From the NCBI GenBank assembly GCA_030841105.1, contig JAVEDE010000123.1:30681-94680 (forward strand): a DNA stretch of 64,000 bases, given 5' to 3'. Within the stretch, counting starts at the first letter, position 1. Each line of letters opens with the position of its first letter. A program made the position numbers and the translations under genes. Below the pieces are notes generated by a model, which made no database searches, was not told the origin of the DNA, and saw only the letters and a program-made list of their open reading frames with translations. Below are positions 52,621 to 64,000 of the stretch, piece by piece. Source of the stretch: Pyrinomonadaceae bacterium (GTDB lineage: Bacteria > Acidobacteriota > Blastocatellia > Pyrinomonadales > Pyrinomonadaceae).

Positions 52621-52992
52621 TTGGACTTGCGAGTGCAGAATATTGTGACCCTCATGCGACGCGATCTGCGCGCGAAGCTCACGCTCAACGACATGGCGCG
52701 CGTCGTCAACCTGACCTCTTTCCATTTCTGCCACCTCTTCAAAGCCGAGACGGGCAGCAGCCCCGCAAAGTATCTTAAAGCCCTGCGGCTCGAACGCGCG
52801 CGGGAACTGTTGGAGACCACGTTCCTCAGCGTGAAAGAGATCAGGGCGCTCGTCGGACTCAACGACGAGAGCCACTTCGCGCGTGATTTTCGCGCCGTGT
52901 ACGGACTCACCCCGCAGCAACACCGCGAGCATTATCGGGGCGCGTCGGCGTCGAAAAAAGTGGAGGTTGAGCAGAGCAAGATCGGCTTTTAA
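52621..52992 (+). CDS. AraC-family DNA-binding domain protein without sensor domain
   Basis: The 123-aa product is essentially the AraC HTH pair alone: LTLNDMARVVNLTSFHFCHLFKAETG and LSVKEIRALVGLNDESHFARDFRAVYGLTP, then a basic tail. Full AraC regulators carry an additional sensor domain, missing here. TTG 52621 is used as start with AAAGGGA about 12 bp upstream; it might therefore continue upstream, although no in-frame domain is seen. Likely a small standalone regulator. Confidence 0.78.
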   Translation: MDLRVQNIVTLMRRDLRAKLTLNDMARVVNLTSFHFCHLFKAETGSSPAKYLKALRLERARELLETTFLSVKEIRALVGLNDESHFARDFRAVYGLTPQQHREHYRGASASKKVEVEQSKIGF

Positions 52993-53326
52993 ATAGCAAC
53001 ATCCGCCAAGAGAAATTTCTTGCTTCCCGCCGCGTCCGAGGGTAAGTTAGCGGCATCTCCCGGCAGTTCACAGTTGAGCATTTAGTTGTTCGAGAAAGCG
53101 TCTGCCGCGCAGGGCGCGACGAGAGGGCGAGTTTCTTTGAACTTCTTCCGACTTCACTCGCGTTAGTCTACCGGCACGGAGGCTCGCGCAGCATTACTCA
53201 CCCCGCACACGAGATACCTCACACGCGAAGGCGGCCGTCGAACGATCAAAGTTCGGCGGCCGCCTTCGTGCGTCTGCGTCAGTCGAGTTGTGCGACTTCC
53301 CGACTTGTTAATTGAAACGCGTCCTC
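52993..53326. other. Intergenic region with 18-bp inverted repeat
   Basis: 334 bp without a gene. An inverted repeat lies at 53226-53243 and 53251-53268 (18 bp, one wobble, 7-nt loop), probably the terminator of the minus-strand PepSY gene or the convergent AraC gene. Confidence 0.6.
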
Positions 53327-54478
53327 TCACCCGCCGACAGTTTCGGTTCTGGCCTGCGGGCTGACACCGCTCTCGACCGGGCGCGCACGGCGCGCGACGA
53401 CGCGGCGGGCGCGCCACATCAACAGGCCGGTGGAGAACAGGAAGAGGGGCGCGAGTCCGACGAGCACGTGGACGACGCGCGTCAGCGTGCCCGCGAGGCG
53501 GCCGGTGTGCAGCGGGTAGAGCGAGTTTGCGAGGCGCGTGCCCGCGGGGGCGGCGAGCGCGTTCTGCACCTGTAGCGGCGCGCCGCTGTACTGGTCGAGA
53601 TAGACTGCGCTCCTGCCGTTCGGATGCCACTCGCCCGGCAGTCGTTTGCGCACGACGAACGGCGCGGTCGGCGTCTGCGGCAGGTTGACCAACACGGTCT
53701 CCGCGCCGGGCAAGGCTTCATCCGCGCGTTCGAGCACGAGGTCGAGCGCGGCGGGCTGGACGCCGGGGCGTGCGACTGAGGTCGGCTGCGGCGGGCGCGG
53801 AGGGCTGGCCGTGACGCGGTTGAAGAATCTTTCGGAGGTCGGATTGAAGGCCATCGCCGCGCCCGTCAATCCGATGAGCAGGAGGAAGGCCATCGCGCAA
53901 ATGCCTACGACGCGGTGCAGGTCGAATTGCAGGCGGCGACCGCGCGCGTTGAAGTTGATCTGGAAACCGCGCCGCAGGCGTCTGCGCCCTGGCCACCAGA
54001 GATAGAGGCCGGAGAGGGAAAGCAGCACGAGCGCGAGGCCGCCCACGCCGATGATCGTCTCGCCCGTCTCGCCGCTGAACAGGCGGCGGTGCAGCGCGAA
54101 GACGCGCCCCTTGAAACTCTCGGCCGGGACACGCTCGCCCAAGACGCGCGCCGTGTAAGGATCAACGTAGAGACAGCGCGGGTCGCCTTTCGCGCGCAGG
54201 CAGACTTCGTAAACGCCGTCGGACTCGCGCGGCAAACGCACGCGCGCCACCCCCTCCTGCGGCGGCAAACTTCGACGCACGACCTCGACGGCCGCGGCGG
54301 GCGAGATGCGCTCTACGGTCACCGAGGGCGCGACGCGCAGCAGCGAAGGGTTGAGAGCCTTGTCAATCGCGTCGTCGAAGACGAGCAGGCTGCCGGTCAG
54401 CCCGCTCAAGACGAGCAGCAGCCCGACGGTCAGCCCCGCGATGAGGTGCAGTCTGAAAATCAGCGTGCGCGTTTTCAT
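53327..54478 (-). CDS. PepSY-associated transmembrane helix protein
   Basis: The 383-aa membrane protein has four main helices (about 9-33, 143-165, 190-212, 335-357) with the PepSY_TM signature RLHLIAGLTVGLLLVLSGLTG, FALHRRLFSGETG, DLHRVVGICAMAFLLLIGLTG and YPLHTGRLAG. Paired His residues suggest haem or iron handling; related proteins act as ferric-siderophore reductases. It lies 9 bp downstream of the TonB-dependent receptor, as its operon partner. Confidence 0.88.
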   Translation of the reverse strand: MKTRTLIFRLHLIAGLTVGLLLVLSGLTGSLLVFDDAIDKALNPSLLRVAPSVTVERISPAAAVEVVRRSLPPQEGVARVRLPRESDGVYEVCLRAKGDPRCLYVDPYTARVLGERVPAESFKGRVFALHRRLFSGETGETIIGVGGLALVLLSLSGLYLWWPGRRRLRRGFQINFNARGRRLQFDLHRVVGICAMAFLLLIGLTGAAMAFNPTSERFFNRVTASPPRPPQPTSVARPGVQPAALDLVLERADEALPGAETVLVNLPQTPTAPFVVRKRLPGEWHPNGRSAVYLDQYSGAPLQVQNALAAPAGTRLANSLYPLHTGRLAGTLTRVVHVLVGLAPLFLFSTGLLMWRARRVVARRARPVESGVSPQARTETVGG

Positions 54479-54487
54479 CTCCCGCCC

Positions 54488-57265
54488 CTAAAAGATCAGA
54501 CGCGCGCCGAACTGGAACTGGCGGCCGGGGTCGGAATTCTGCACGCCCGCAACTGGCGTCAGGAAGTTCGGGTCGGGCGTCGCGCCGTTGCCGTAGGTGT
54601 TATTGAGGCGGATGAAATTCGCGCGGTTGAAGAGGTTGAAGACTTCGCCGCGCAGTTCGAGCCGGACGCCTTCGCGCAGGGCGAAGCGCTTGGCGAGCGA
54701 CGTGTCGAAACTCGCCTGCATGGGCGTGCGGAAGGAGTTGCGCCCGAAGCCGACGGGGCGATCCGAACGATAGCCGTCGCCGTTGTCGTCGAGGCCGGTC
54801 AAGGGGTTGACGGGCAGCCCCGATCCGAGCGTGGCGACGAACGAGACCTGAGTCTGGAAAGGCATCTCAAAGAGCCCGTGCGTGACGAAGCGGTGACGCT
54901 GATGGTAATCGCTCGGCGCGCGTTCGAGTCGCTCGTCCAAGCCGAACTGGTTCGGGATGCCAGTGTCGGCCTCGCCGAAAAACATCGAGGTGGTGAGCGC
55001 GGACGAATAGACGTAGTGAGATTCCAACTGAAAGCGGCGGGAGAAACGTTTGAGCAGGCCGAGGTCGAGCGCGTCGTAGTTGCTCGACGCGGTGTTCTCG
55101 ATGACAGCCACCTTGCGCACGCGCACGCCCCCGTACGTCGTGCCGAAGGGGCGCGTCGCGTCGGCCTGTGCGACGGAACGCGTCTCGCCCGGAGCGGTGC
55201 GCAGAAAGGGCGCGGGCGCGTTGATGTCGTTGACGCGCTGCTGCTTGAGCGTGCGCGAGTGGATGGCGTCGGCCGTGAACGTCCAGTCGCCGGAGAGCGT
55301 GCGCTGGATGCCGAGCGAGAACTGCGTGTTGTAGGGGTTGAGCAGTTTCGCGGCGGGGAGGTAGACGTAATCGCGGATCGTCTCGGTCGCGCGGTTCGGT
55401 TCGACCGCGAGCGAATCGGGGAACGCGGGCGCGCCCGCCTGCCCGTTCGTGAAGCGGTAAGTCCTGATCTTCGCGTCAACGCCTTCGAGCAGGAAGCGGC
55501 GCGAGATGTACATGTAATACTGATCGTAGAACAGCCCTGCGCCGCCGCGCACGACCGTGTTGCCGTCGCCCGCCACGTCCCACGCGAAGCCGAGGCGGGG
55601 CGCGAAGTTGTTGTTGTCGTCGGTGATGGATTGGTAGTCGTAGCGCAGGCCGAGGTTCGCGGTGAGGCGCGGCGCGACGCGCCAGTTGTCCTGCACGAAG
55701 CCGGAGGCGAGCGTCTGCCCGTAGCGCACGAACCCGACGCCGAAACGCTGCGTGAAGTCGAGCGGCGTGGTGCTCTGGGGCGGCGCGTTCGTGGCGAAAC
55801 GGTATTCGCCGAACGGCGTGTAGCTGTAGTCTCTGACGTTCTGGCGCGTGTAGTCGCCGCCGAACTTCAACTCGTGGCGGCCGAGTTGCGCGGTGAACTG
55901 GTCGGCCAACTGCCACGTCGCGGTGCGCGCCCAAGAGTAGGCCGAGCCGCCCTCGGTGCTGTAGTTCGGGCGCACGACGGAGACTTGCGGCGAGAGTGCG
56001 GAGGTCGCCGACGGGATCGAGTTGACGTAACTGAATCGCAACTCGTTGACGCTCGCGCCCCAGACAGTGCGATCCGTCAACTGCGCGCCCGTGCTCTGCG
56101 TGCGGCTCAGTTGCGCCGCGCTCGGTTGGAGGAAACCGCTGATGCGGTCGTTGGCGTTGTCGTTCGTGCTGCGATTGCCGTTCGCGCGCAGGGCGACGGA
56201 GTGTTCGGGGTTGAGTTGGAAGTCGAGGCGCGCGAGCGCGAGTTGTTCGCGGTAGTGGCCGTCGAAGACGAGCGGGGCGGGCGACTGTATGAACGCGCCG
56301 CGGTTCTGCCGCGTGTGCTCGTAGTTGACGAAGAAGGCGGCGCGTTCGGAGAAGAAGGGGCCGCCGAGCGTCGCGCCAAACTGTTGGAGTTCGTTCGGGA
56401 CGTGGCGCGTGGCGACGGGCGGCGCGGCCTGGATGCCGCTCGGCCGGAGGAAGTAGAAGCCCTCGCCGTGAAACTCGTTCGTGCCCGCCTTCGTCAACGC
56501 GCTGACGATCCCGGCCGACGAGCCGCCGTACTCGGCGGAATACTGGTTCGTCAGAACTTTAAATTCCTGCACGGTCGAGAGAGAGATTTGCTGCTGCGGC
56601 GCGTTGGCGTAGACGAAGTCGTAGTTGCTGTTGCCGTCGAGTTTAAAATAAGTCTGGCGGAAGGAGTTGGCGTTGATGGAGAGACGCTGCGCGGTCGAGC
56701 CGTCGCTGCCGAGGCCGCCCGTGTTGCGCACGTGCGGGTCGAGCAGGGCGAAGCGGTTCAGGTTGCGCCCGTTCGACGGCAACTCCGACACCTGCTGCGG
56801 GCTGACGACCTGACTGACCTCCGGCGCGTTGTTGACGACAAGCGGGGCGGCGTCCGTGATGTTGACGGTCTCGGCCACACCCAGCACCTCAAGTGTAAGA
56901 CTCAACGACAGCGCGCCGCCCGAACTGAGCGTCACCTTCTGCTGTTCGCGCGTGCGGAAACCTTCGGCCGAAGCCGTGACGCGATAGTCCGCGCCCGGCG
57001 GCAACCCGCCAATCGAGAAGTTGCCCTCCTCATCCGCCGACGCCTCGCGCCGCACGCGCAACGCCGCGTTTTCGACGACGACGCGCGCGCCGGGCACGCG
57101 CTCGCCCGTCGTCTCCACGGAGACCGTGCCGCGCATCCCGGCGGTCAACTCGGTCTGCGCGTAAAGCGGCGCGGATAACAGGCACACGAGCGAGAGGAGC
57201 AGGAAGGAGCGCGTCGAAGAAACCACGCCGCGGAGCGCACGAAGGTCAGCCATAAGAGTTCTCAT
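54488..57265 (-). CDS. TonB-dependent receptor with N-terminal carboxypeptidase-regulatory-like domain
   Basis: Outer-membrane receptor importing metal chelates or other ligands using TonB energy. The 925-aa product has a signal peptide (LLLSLVCLLSAPLYAQ), a carboxypeptidase-regulatory-like domain (about 40-110; GMRGTVSVETTGERVPGARVV), a plug-like region (about 120-260) and a 22-strand type barrel ending in QFGARLIF (terminal Phe). ATG 57265 or 57253 are both plausible. The ligand is unknown; the Fur-box-like operator and PepSY partner suggest iron. Confidence 0.9.
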   Translation of the reverse strand: MRTLMADLRALRGVVSSTRSFLLLSLVCLLSAPLYAQTELTAGMRGTVSVETTGERVPGARVVVENAALRVRREASADEEGNFSIGGLPPGADYRVTASAEGFRTREQQKVTLSSGGALSLSLTLEVLGVAETVNITDAAPLVVNNAPEVSQVVSPQQVSELPSNGRNLNRFALLDPHVRNTGGLGSDGSTAQRLSINANSFRQTYFKLDGNSNYDFVYANAPQQQISLSTVQEFKVLTNQYSAEYGGSSAGIVSALTKAGTNEFHGEGFYFLRPSGIQAAPPVATRHVPNELQQFGATLGGPFFSERAAFFVNYEHTRQNRGAFIQSPAPLVFDGHYREQLALARLDFQLNPEHSVALRANGNRSTNDNANDRISGFLQPSAAQLSRTQSTGAQLTDRTVWGASVNELRFSYVNSIPSATSALSPQVSVVRPNYSTEGGSAYSWARTATWQLADQFTAQLGRHELKFGGDYTRQNVRDYSYTPFGEYRFATNAPPQSTTPLDFTQRFGVGFVRYGQTLASGFVQDNWRVAPRLTANLGLRYDYQSITDDNNNFAPRLGFAWDVAGDGNTVVRGGAGLFYDQYYMYISRRFLLEGVDAKIRTYRFTNGQAGAPAFPDSLAVEPNRATETIRDYVYLPAAKLLNPYNTQFSLGIQRTLSGDWTFTADAIHSRTLKQQRVNDINAPAPFLRTAPGETRSVAQADATRPFGTTYGGVRVRKVAVIENTASSNYDALDLGLLKRFSRRFQLESHYVYSSALTTSMFFGEADTGIPNQFGLDERLERAPSDYHQRHRFVTHGLFEMPFQTQVSFVATLGSGLPVNPLTGLDDNGDGYRSDRPVGFGRNSFRTPMQASFDTSLAKRFALREGVRLELRGEVFNLFNRANFIRLNNTYGNGATPDPNFLTPVAGVQNSDPGRQFQFGARLIF

Positions 57266-57425
57266 AAACTTTGAAGGAGGCGGCTGACGGCTTACAATGC
57301 AAGCGTCGTCAGCCCACACACACAAGGGTTGCCGGACAGAGACTCCCGCGCCCGACTTGCCGGAAGGATGCGCGGGAGTTCTCGTTGTAGTGGTCTAGAA
57401 AGAACTTCGCACCAGTTTGAGAAAT

Positions 57426-57446
57426 TGAAAATGGATTTCATTTTCA
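57426..57446. promoter_or_regulatory. Fur-box-like palindrome
   Basis: TGAAAATG (57426-57433), GATTT and CATTTTCA (57439-57446) form a perfect 8-bp dyad resembling the Fur box. On the minus strand it lies just after the -10, across the predicted transcription start of the TonB-receptor operon. Confidence 0.6.
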
Positions 57447-57452
57447 GGCGAG

Positions 57453-57482
57453 AGTATAGAGAGTCGTGACTGTTAGTGTCAA
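57453..57482 (-). promoter_or_regulatory. Strong sigma70-type promoter of the TonB-receptor/PepSY operon
   Basis: Read on the minus strand: TTGACA (57482-57477), an 18-bp spacer and TATACT (57458-57453). Both hexamers are excellent matches. The Fur-box-like palindrome lies about 7 bp downstream. Confidence 0.75.
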
Positions 57483-57614
57483 CCGTTTTGCTTTCGCGGC
57501 AGTGTCCTGTTGCGCAGAGAGCAACTTAATCAGAGGGCGCAATGGTTGATCTCAGGTTAAATGAATTGCTGAACGAGACTCGCGCGGCAGTCAAACAGAT
57601 AAGCGAACTCTGAA

Positions 57615-58610
57615 TCAACCTTGAGCCGGATCGTGAGAGATAATGTGTGCGGCGAGCAGGGGGATCATCAGTTCGTGGTGGCCGGTGACGGAGTAGCCGC
57701 GACCCGCGCCGTCGGCGTTGGGGCGGCGGACGACGTTAGTGAGCGGGCGGTAGGATTGGATGAAGTCGAAGTTGGCGGTGGTGAAATCTGAGAGCGGGTG
57801 GCCGAGGTTGCGCACGAGCGTGACGGCCTTCAAAAATATTTCGGGCAGGACGACCGCCGAGCCGATGTTCAGATAGACGCCGCCGCCGTTCATGCGACGG
57901 ACGAGTTCGGAAAGAAGTCGGAAATCCGTGTGCGAGGTTTGGCCGAGACTCGCGCCGTCGGCCGTCGGATGAAAGTGTGCGATGTCCGCGCCGATGGCGA
58001 CGTGCGCCGTGAAGGGCACGCGTGCTTGATACGTCGCGCAGAGCAGCGACAGGTTGGCATGCGGCGGCGACAGTTCCGCGAGTTCGCGCCCCAACGCTTC
58101 GCCGAGTCCGAGGCCGTCGCGCGCGCCGCGGCGCGACGCTTCGTTCAAGAGTTTGCCCGTCTCCTCTGCCGCGCCGAACGCGCCCTCGCCGAGCGTGGCG
58201 TCAACGTCTTCCGAAGTCGAACCGACGAGCGCGATCTCCGCGTCGTGGACGAGCACCGAGCCGTTCGCGGCGACGGCCGTAACGTAGCCGCGCGACATGA
58301 GGTCAATGATGACGGGCGCGAGGCCGGTCTTGATGACGTGGCCGCCGATGCCCCAGATGACGGGCTTCCCCAGTTCGCGCGCGCGGCGCACCTGTGCGGC
58401 GATCTCGCGCAGCGAGCGCACGGCGAGGATGTTCGGGAGCGTGCGGAGAAACTCGCGGAGCGTCGAGTCGGCCGCGGGGGCTTCGGCGAAATCCGCCGCC
58501 GTGACTTTGCTGGGGCGCGAGGCGAGCGGGTAGGTCTTTACTTTGTCGAGGTCGAGCGGGCGCAAGTCTTCTTCGTAAATTGACACGGCTGCGTGGCGTC
58601 CCTTCTTCAA
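57615..58610 (-). CDS. Deoxyhypusine-synthase-like conserved protein
   Basis: The 331-aa product has a Rossmann-like fold with PVIWGIGGHVIKTGLAPVIIDLMSRG and AANGSVLVHDAEIALVGSTSEDVDA, similar in layout to deoxyhypusine synthase-like proteins, although the conserved lysine region differs. The exact substrate in bacteria is unknown. It overlaps gmhA by 4 bp (ATGA), so the two are translated together; this links it to sugar or envelope metabolism by context only. Confidence 0.65.
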   Translation of the reverse strand: MKKGRHAAVSIYEEDLRPLDLDKVKTYPLASRPSKVTAADFAEAPAADSTLREFLRTLPNILAVRSLREIAAQVRRARELGKPVIWGIGGHVIKTGLAPVIIDLMSRGYVTAVAANGSVLVHDAEIALVGSTSEDVDATLGEGAFGAAEETGKLLNEASRRGARDGLGLGEALGRELAELSPPHANLSLLCATYQARVPFTAHVAIGADIAHFHPTADGASLGQTSHTDFRLLSELVRRMNGGGVYLNIGSAVVLPEIFLKAVTLVRNLGHPLSDFTTANFDFIQSYRPLTNVVRRPNADGAGRGYSVTGHHELMIPLLAAHIISHDPAQG

Positions 58611-59191
58611 TCTTGCGTCTCAGCGAAGAGCGTGCGCTCGACGAGTTCGCACAGGATGTGACCGATCAGGTTGTGCGTCTCCTGTATGCGCTGCGTGTCC
58701 GCGCTTTCGACGACGAGCGCGAGGTCGCAGAGCGGCGCGACCCGCCCGCCGTCGCGGCCGAGCACGCCGATCACTTTCAACTCGCGCGCACGCGCACGCT
58801 CGACCGCCGCGACGATGTTCGCAGACGTGCCCGAAGTCGTGATCGCGACGAGCACGTCGCCGCGCGCGCCGAAGGCTTCGACTTGGCGTGCGAAGACATT
58901 CTCGAAACCCGTGTCGTTGGCGATGGAAGTCAGGATGCCGCCGTCGGTCGAGAGCGAGAGCGCGGGCAGGGCCCGTCGCTTCATGCGCCCGAACTGGTTC
59001 ACGAACTCGCCCGCGATGTGTTGCGCGTCGGTGGAAGAACCGCCGTTGCCGCAGAGCAGCAGTTTGCCGCCCGCGCGAAAACAGGCGGCGATGATTTCGG
59101 CGGCGCGCACGACGTCCGCCGCGTGCTCCGCGAAGTAACGCCGCTTGACCTCGATGCTGTCGGCGACGATGTTTGAGATGTGGTCAGTCAT
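58607..59191 (-). CDS. gmhA: Phosphoheptose isomerase (SIS-domain, GmhA-like)
   Basis: Isomerase that converts sedoheptulose-7-phosphate to heptose-7-phosphate for lipopolysaccharide core or capsule. The 194-aa product is one SIS domain: LLLCGNGGSSTDAQHIAGEFVNQFG (zinc/substrate residues), LSTDGGILTSIANDTGFENVF, VAITTSGTSANIVAA and QRIQETHNLIGHILCELVE. All conserved catalytic residues are visible. It is coupled to the downstream DHS-like gene. Confidence 0.9.
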   Translation of the reverse strand: MTDHISNIVADSIEVKRRYFAEHAADVVRAAEIIAACFRAGGKLLLCGNGGSSTDAQHIAGEFVNQFGRMKRRALPALSLSTDGGILTSIANDTGFENVFARQVEAFGARGDVLVAITTSGTSANIVAAVERARARELKVIGVLGRDGGRVAPLCDLALVVESADTQRIQETHNLIGHILCELVERTLFAETQD

Positions 59192-59214
59192 ACGGGATCA
59201 CGCGACACGAAAAA

Positions 59215-59264
59215 GCACCGGCGCGTTGGATAAGAGAAGGTATCTTACCCGACGCGTCCGGTGC
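59215..59264. repeat. Imperfect hairpin between gmhA and the gene upstream
   Basis: GCACCGG (59215-59221) pairs with CCGGTGC (59258-59264), with CGCGT/ACGCG inside and a bulged T; a second small hairpin (TAAGA / TCTTA) lies within. Possibly the terminator of the gene upstream on the minus strand. Confidence 0.5.
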
Positions 59265-59328
59265 AAACACGCGTAGGCCGCCGCCCGCGTTGAAACTCGA
59301 CCGCCAGAGCGCGCCGTCGCCCGCCGTG

Positions 59329-59784
59329 CTACTGCGTGGTTTCGGCGAGCGCGGATTTGTACTTCGTGTTGGTCTTACGGTCGGTCAACTCGATGTAGAC
59401 CCAACTCGGCGGAATGACATCGCTTTCGAGCGCGAACCAGACTTTGTTGAGGTCGTCCGGGCTGCCGAAGGCGCAGAACCCTTGCAGCCGTTTCCCGCTC
59501 TGCTCGTAGACGTCCACCCACGTGCGCGACGCTTTGGTGTTTTGACCGCAGGGCGGCAAGTCGGGCGCGGCGGCGAACATCTCTTTCGGATAGACGTTGA
59601 AGTTCTCCACGTTGTAGCGGTAGCGGATCATTTGCTTGCCGCCGTTCTGAAAAAACTCCGGCGCGGTGTAGACGAGGACTGGATTCGGCAGCGGCCGTTG
59701 CGCCGTCGAGACGCCGCCCGCCGCGAACACCAGCAGACCCAAACCGGCTAAAAACACCATGCGCTTACCTCTGCTTAATCTCAT
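59329..59784 (-). CDS. Exported protein of unknown function
   Basis: The 151-aa product has a signal peptide (RMVFLAGLGLLVFAAGGVSTAQ) and a compact beta-rich domain (PNPVLVYTAPEFFQNGGKQMIRYRYNVEN, PPCGQNTKASRTWVDVYE, LESDVIPPSWVYIELTDR) with two Cys residues likely to pair. ATG 59784 follows AAAGGA; a longer frame adds unlikely residues. I do not recognise the family. Confidence 0.7.
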   Translation of the reverse strand: MRLSRGKRMVFLAGLGLLVFAAGGVSTAQRPLPNPVLVYTAPEFFQNGGKQMIRYRYNVENFNVYPKEMFAAAPDLPPCGQNTKASRTWVDVYEQSGKRLQGFCAFGSPDDLNKVWFALESDVIPPSWVYIELTDRKTNTKYKSALAETTQ

Positions 59785-60029
59785 GGTCGTTTCCTTTCTA
59801 CCAAGCATGGACGGGACACGTCTGGCGGCCACACGGCCGCCCTTAAGTTGAGGGAAGTGGCAGGCAGATTCAACTGCCCTTGAAGAACAGTCCATCTAAA
59901 AGCCGAGATGAACCGGCGGGAAAACCGAGCGGGTAAGTCGGCCGCCCCGCACGCGGTGCGGAGGCGACCGACCTGTCGAACCGACTTGTGGAAAACTACG
60001 AGGACTGAGTTGTCGAAAACTGCGAGGGC

Positions 60030-61001
60030 TTACTTGCCGAAAATCCCCTTGATGTCGGGCAAAAATTCGTTCAGCACGTTGAAGATCGCGCCGGTGATGA
60101 ACGAAGTGCCGAAGCGGCGGAAGGTGGCGTCCACGCCGATGCGGTCATGGCCGGGCGTGCTCTGCTCCCAAAGGTTAGAGAGCGCGCTGGAAGAGAGTTG
60201 ACCGGCGAAGCGCGAATAGTTGGGTTGGTGTTTGCCGTTGTCGCCGCGCGTGACGAAGACGCGGCTCGCGGCGTGTGCGACGCGCGCGCCGAAACCCTTG
60301 CCCTCGGCGGCGCGCTCGTAGCGCGGGTCTTGCCGGAAGATGGAAGCGTAGACGCCGCCGCCGAGCAGGTTGTTGGTGGCGCGGCGGCCGAACTTGATGG
60401 CGAAGCGCGAGAGGCCGTCGGCCACGCGGTCGTCCGTGTCCTTGTGCGGCAGGTCGTCTTCGCCCGCCTCCGTGATGATCGCGCTCACGAGCGGCAGGGC
60501 GTAAGCCTGCGGGCTGAGGAACGCAGACTTGAACGCGCGCCGCATCTTCTGTTCCGAAGTCAGGGGCGTGTAGACGTCCGCGCCCGTCTGCTGCGCGCCG
60601 CCGGTGGAGTCCGCCGCCCTGAGATCGGACGGGGCGTCGAAGATTTTCGACGAGGGTCGGGTGTCCGCTGCGAACGAGAAAGCGCGCGCCGATCCGACTT
60701 TGAGTGTCTGCGCGGGCGCGAAACTCGAAGGCTGCGACGCCGTGGCGTCAGTCGTTTTCTTGCCCGCGCCGATCTGCTCGATGCTTGCGGCAACGGCGGC
60801 CGACGGTTGTTCACATGCTTCAACTTGCGACGCGACTTTTTCGCCGGTCGCTGCTGTGGTGGCGTTGGTGGTGGCAGTAGGGGGCGACGGGTGCGCGCCC
60901 GCCTGCGTCTCTTGAGAAAACGCGGGTTGAGAAATAGCCAAGGCGATAAATAACTGTACGAAGAGTGCCGGCAGAAAGGCGCGGGCACGAAGCGTAGTCA
61001 T
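60030..61001 (-). CDS. Exported acidobacterial-type protein of unknown function
   Basis: The 323-aa product has a signal peptide (LPALFVQLFIALAISQPAFSQ), a Thr/Ala-rich disordered stretch (about 30-130) and a conserved C-terminal helical domain (about 150-323) with KMRRAFKSAFLSPQAYALPLVSAIITEAGEDDLP, DDRVADGLSRFAIKFGRRATNNLLGGGVYASIFRQDPRY and a final SFITGAIFNVLNEFLPDIKGIFGK. It probably lies in the periplasm or outer membrane. AAGGAG precedes ATG 61001. Confidence 0.7.
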   Translation of the reverse strand: MTTLRARAFLPALFVQLFIALAISQPAFSQETQAGAHPSPPTATTNATTAATGEKVASQVEACEQPSAAVAASIEQIGAGKKTTDATASQPSSFAPAQTLKVGSARAFSFAADTRPSSKIFDAPSDLRAADSTGGAQQTGADVYTPLTSEQKMRRAFKSAFLSPQAYALPLVSAIITEAGEDDLPHKDTDDRVADGLSRFAIKFGRRATNNLLGGGVYASIFRQDPRYERAAEGKGFGARVAHAASRVFVTRGDNGKHQPNYSRFAGQLSSSALSNLWEQSTPGHDRIGVDATFRRFGTSFITGAIFNVLNEFLPDIKGIFGK

Positions 61002-61110
61002 TGGGGGTTTCTCCTTGTGTTCAGATGCCGGACGCGCCGCCCCGCCCAAGTGAGTGGCGGGCTGAACGCTGCACGGCTCGCCGACATGCTACCCGCCGAC
61101 GGCCTGCATT

Positions 61111-63999
<2,889 letters not shown>

Positions 64000-64000
64000 T

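Noticed and set aside
53915..57178. 1087-codon open frame on the + strand opposite the TonB-receptor gene
   Set aside because: It is antisense to a real receptor gene and its composition (Arg/Val/Ala/Gly with no domain) is typical of a GC-rich shadow frame.
57542..57613. 23-codon frame MVDLRLNELLNETRAAVKQISEL
   Set aside because: It has a plausible start and polar helix, but is too short, ends at the 3' end of the DHS-like gene on the other strand, and has no family; could be a remnant.

Overview
The window is high-GC bacterial chromosome with tightly packed genes. Several gene types point to Acidobacteriota, probably class Blastocatellia: a VWFA-related protein ending in a TonB C-terminal domain, a TonB-dependent receptor with an N-terminal carboxypeptidase-regulatory-like domain, a CYCXC-motif protein, SYLF proteins and TrmFO. 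This assignment is inferred from gene content; there is no rRNA in the window.

Positions 1-18600 hold one functional island, a contractile injection (type VI secretion) locus. It opens inside tssE, followed by tssF, a tssG fused to a cyclic-nucleotide-binding domain, vgrG, a MORN-repeat protein, a DUF4280 PAAR-like spike protein and a SPOR-domain membrane protein. Next come six consecutive genes (7738-14071) whose products share a Pro/Gln/Lys-rich repetitive N-terminal region but have different C-terminal domains: a DUF4157 HEXXH domain, a small Cys-rich tail, an HNH nuclease, an unassigned domain with a WSNGSGHYQPD motif, a caspase-like His/Cys domain and a His-Me-finger-like nuclease. The island closes with a VWA / PP2C phosphatase / Ser-Thr kinase triad (TerY-P type) and a seven-bladed WD40 protein. 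My reading is a secretion machine, its spike, a set of interchangeable cargo proteins with a common targeting region, and a phospho-switch controlling it. This is the most likely undescribed system here.

Positions 18600-27500 are mostly housekeeping: ilvE, a renal-dipeptidase-like peptidase, nfo, an N-acetylmuramoyl-L-alanine amidase, leuS, a TlpA-like lipoprotein and a CsbD-like protein. Positions 27621-35266 form a copper island: a MerR operator-promoter, merR, copA, a cupredoxin, a Cys/His-rich exported protein, a His/Met-rich outer-membrane protein, a CYCXC protein and a thioredoxin-like fusion. Positions 35294-41046 carry a small conserved protein, two tandem SYLF proteins, a POT transporter, lexA and a lipoprotein.

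Positions 41079-52992 include a DJ-1/ferritin-like fusion, three low-complexity proteins around tRNA-Thr(CGT), two paralogous secreted proteins coupled to trmFO, the VWA-TonB fusion, a XerC/D recombinase, a DksA-like protein with an altered zinc site and an AraC-type regulator. From 53327 to the end everything is on the minus strand: a PepSY protein and TonB-dependent receptor behind a Fur-box-like palindrome, a deoxyhypusine-synthase-like protein coupled to gmhA, two exported proteins of unknown function, and uvrA, whose start codon sits one base from the window edge.

Functions come from motifs and protein character read by eye; no database search was possible.
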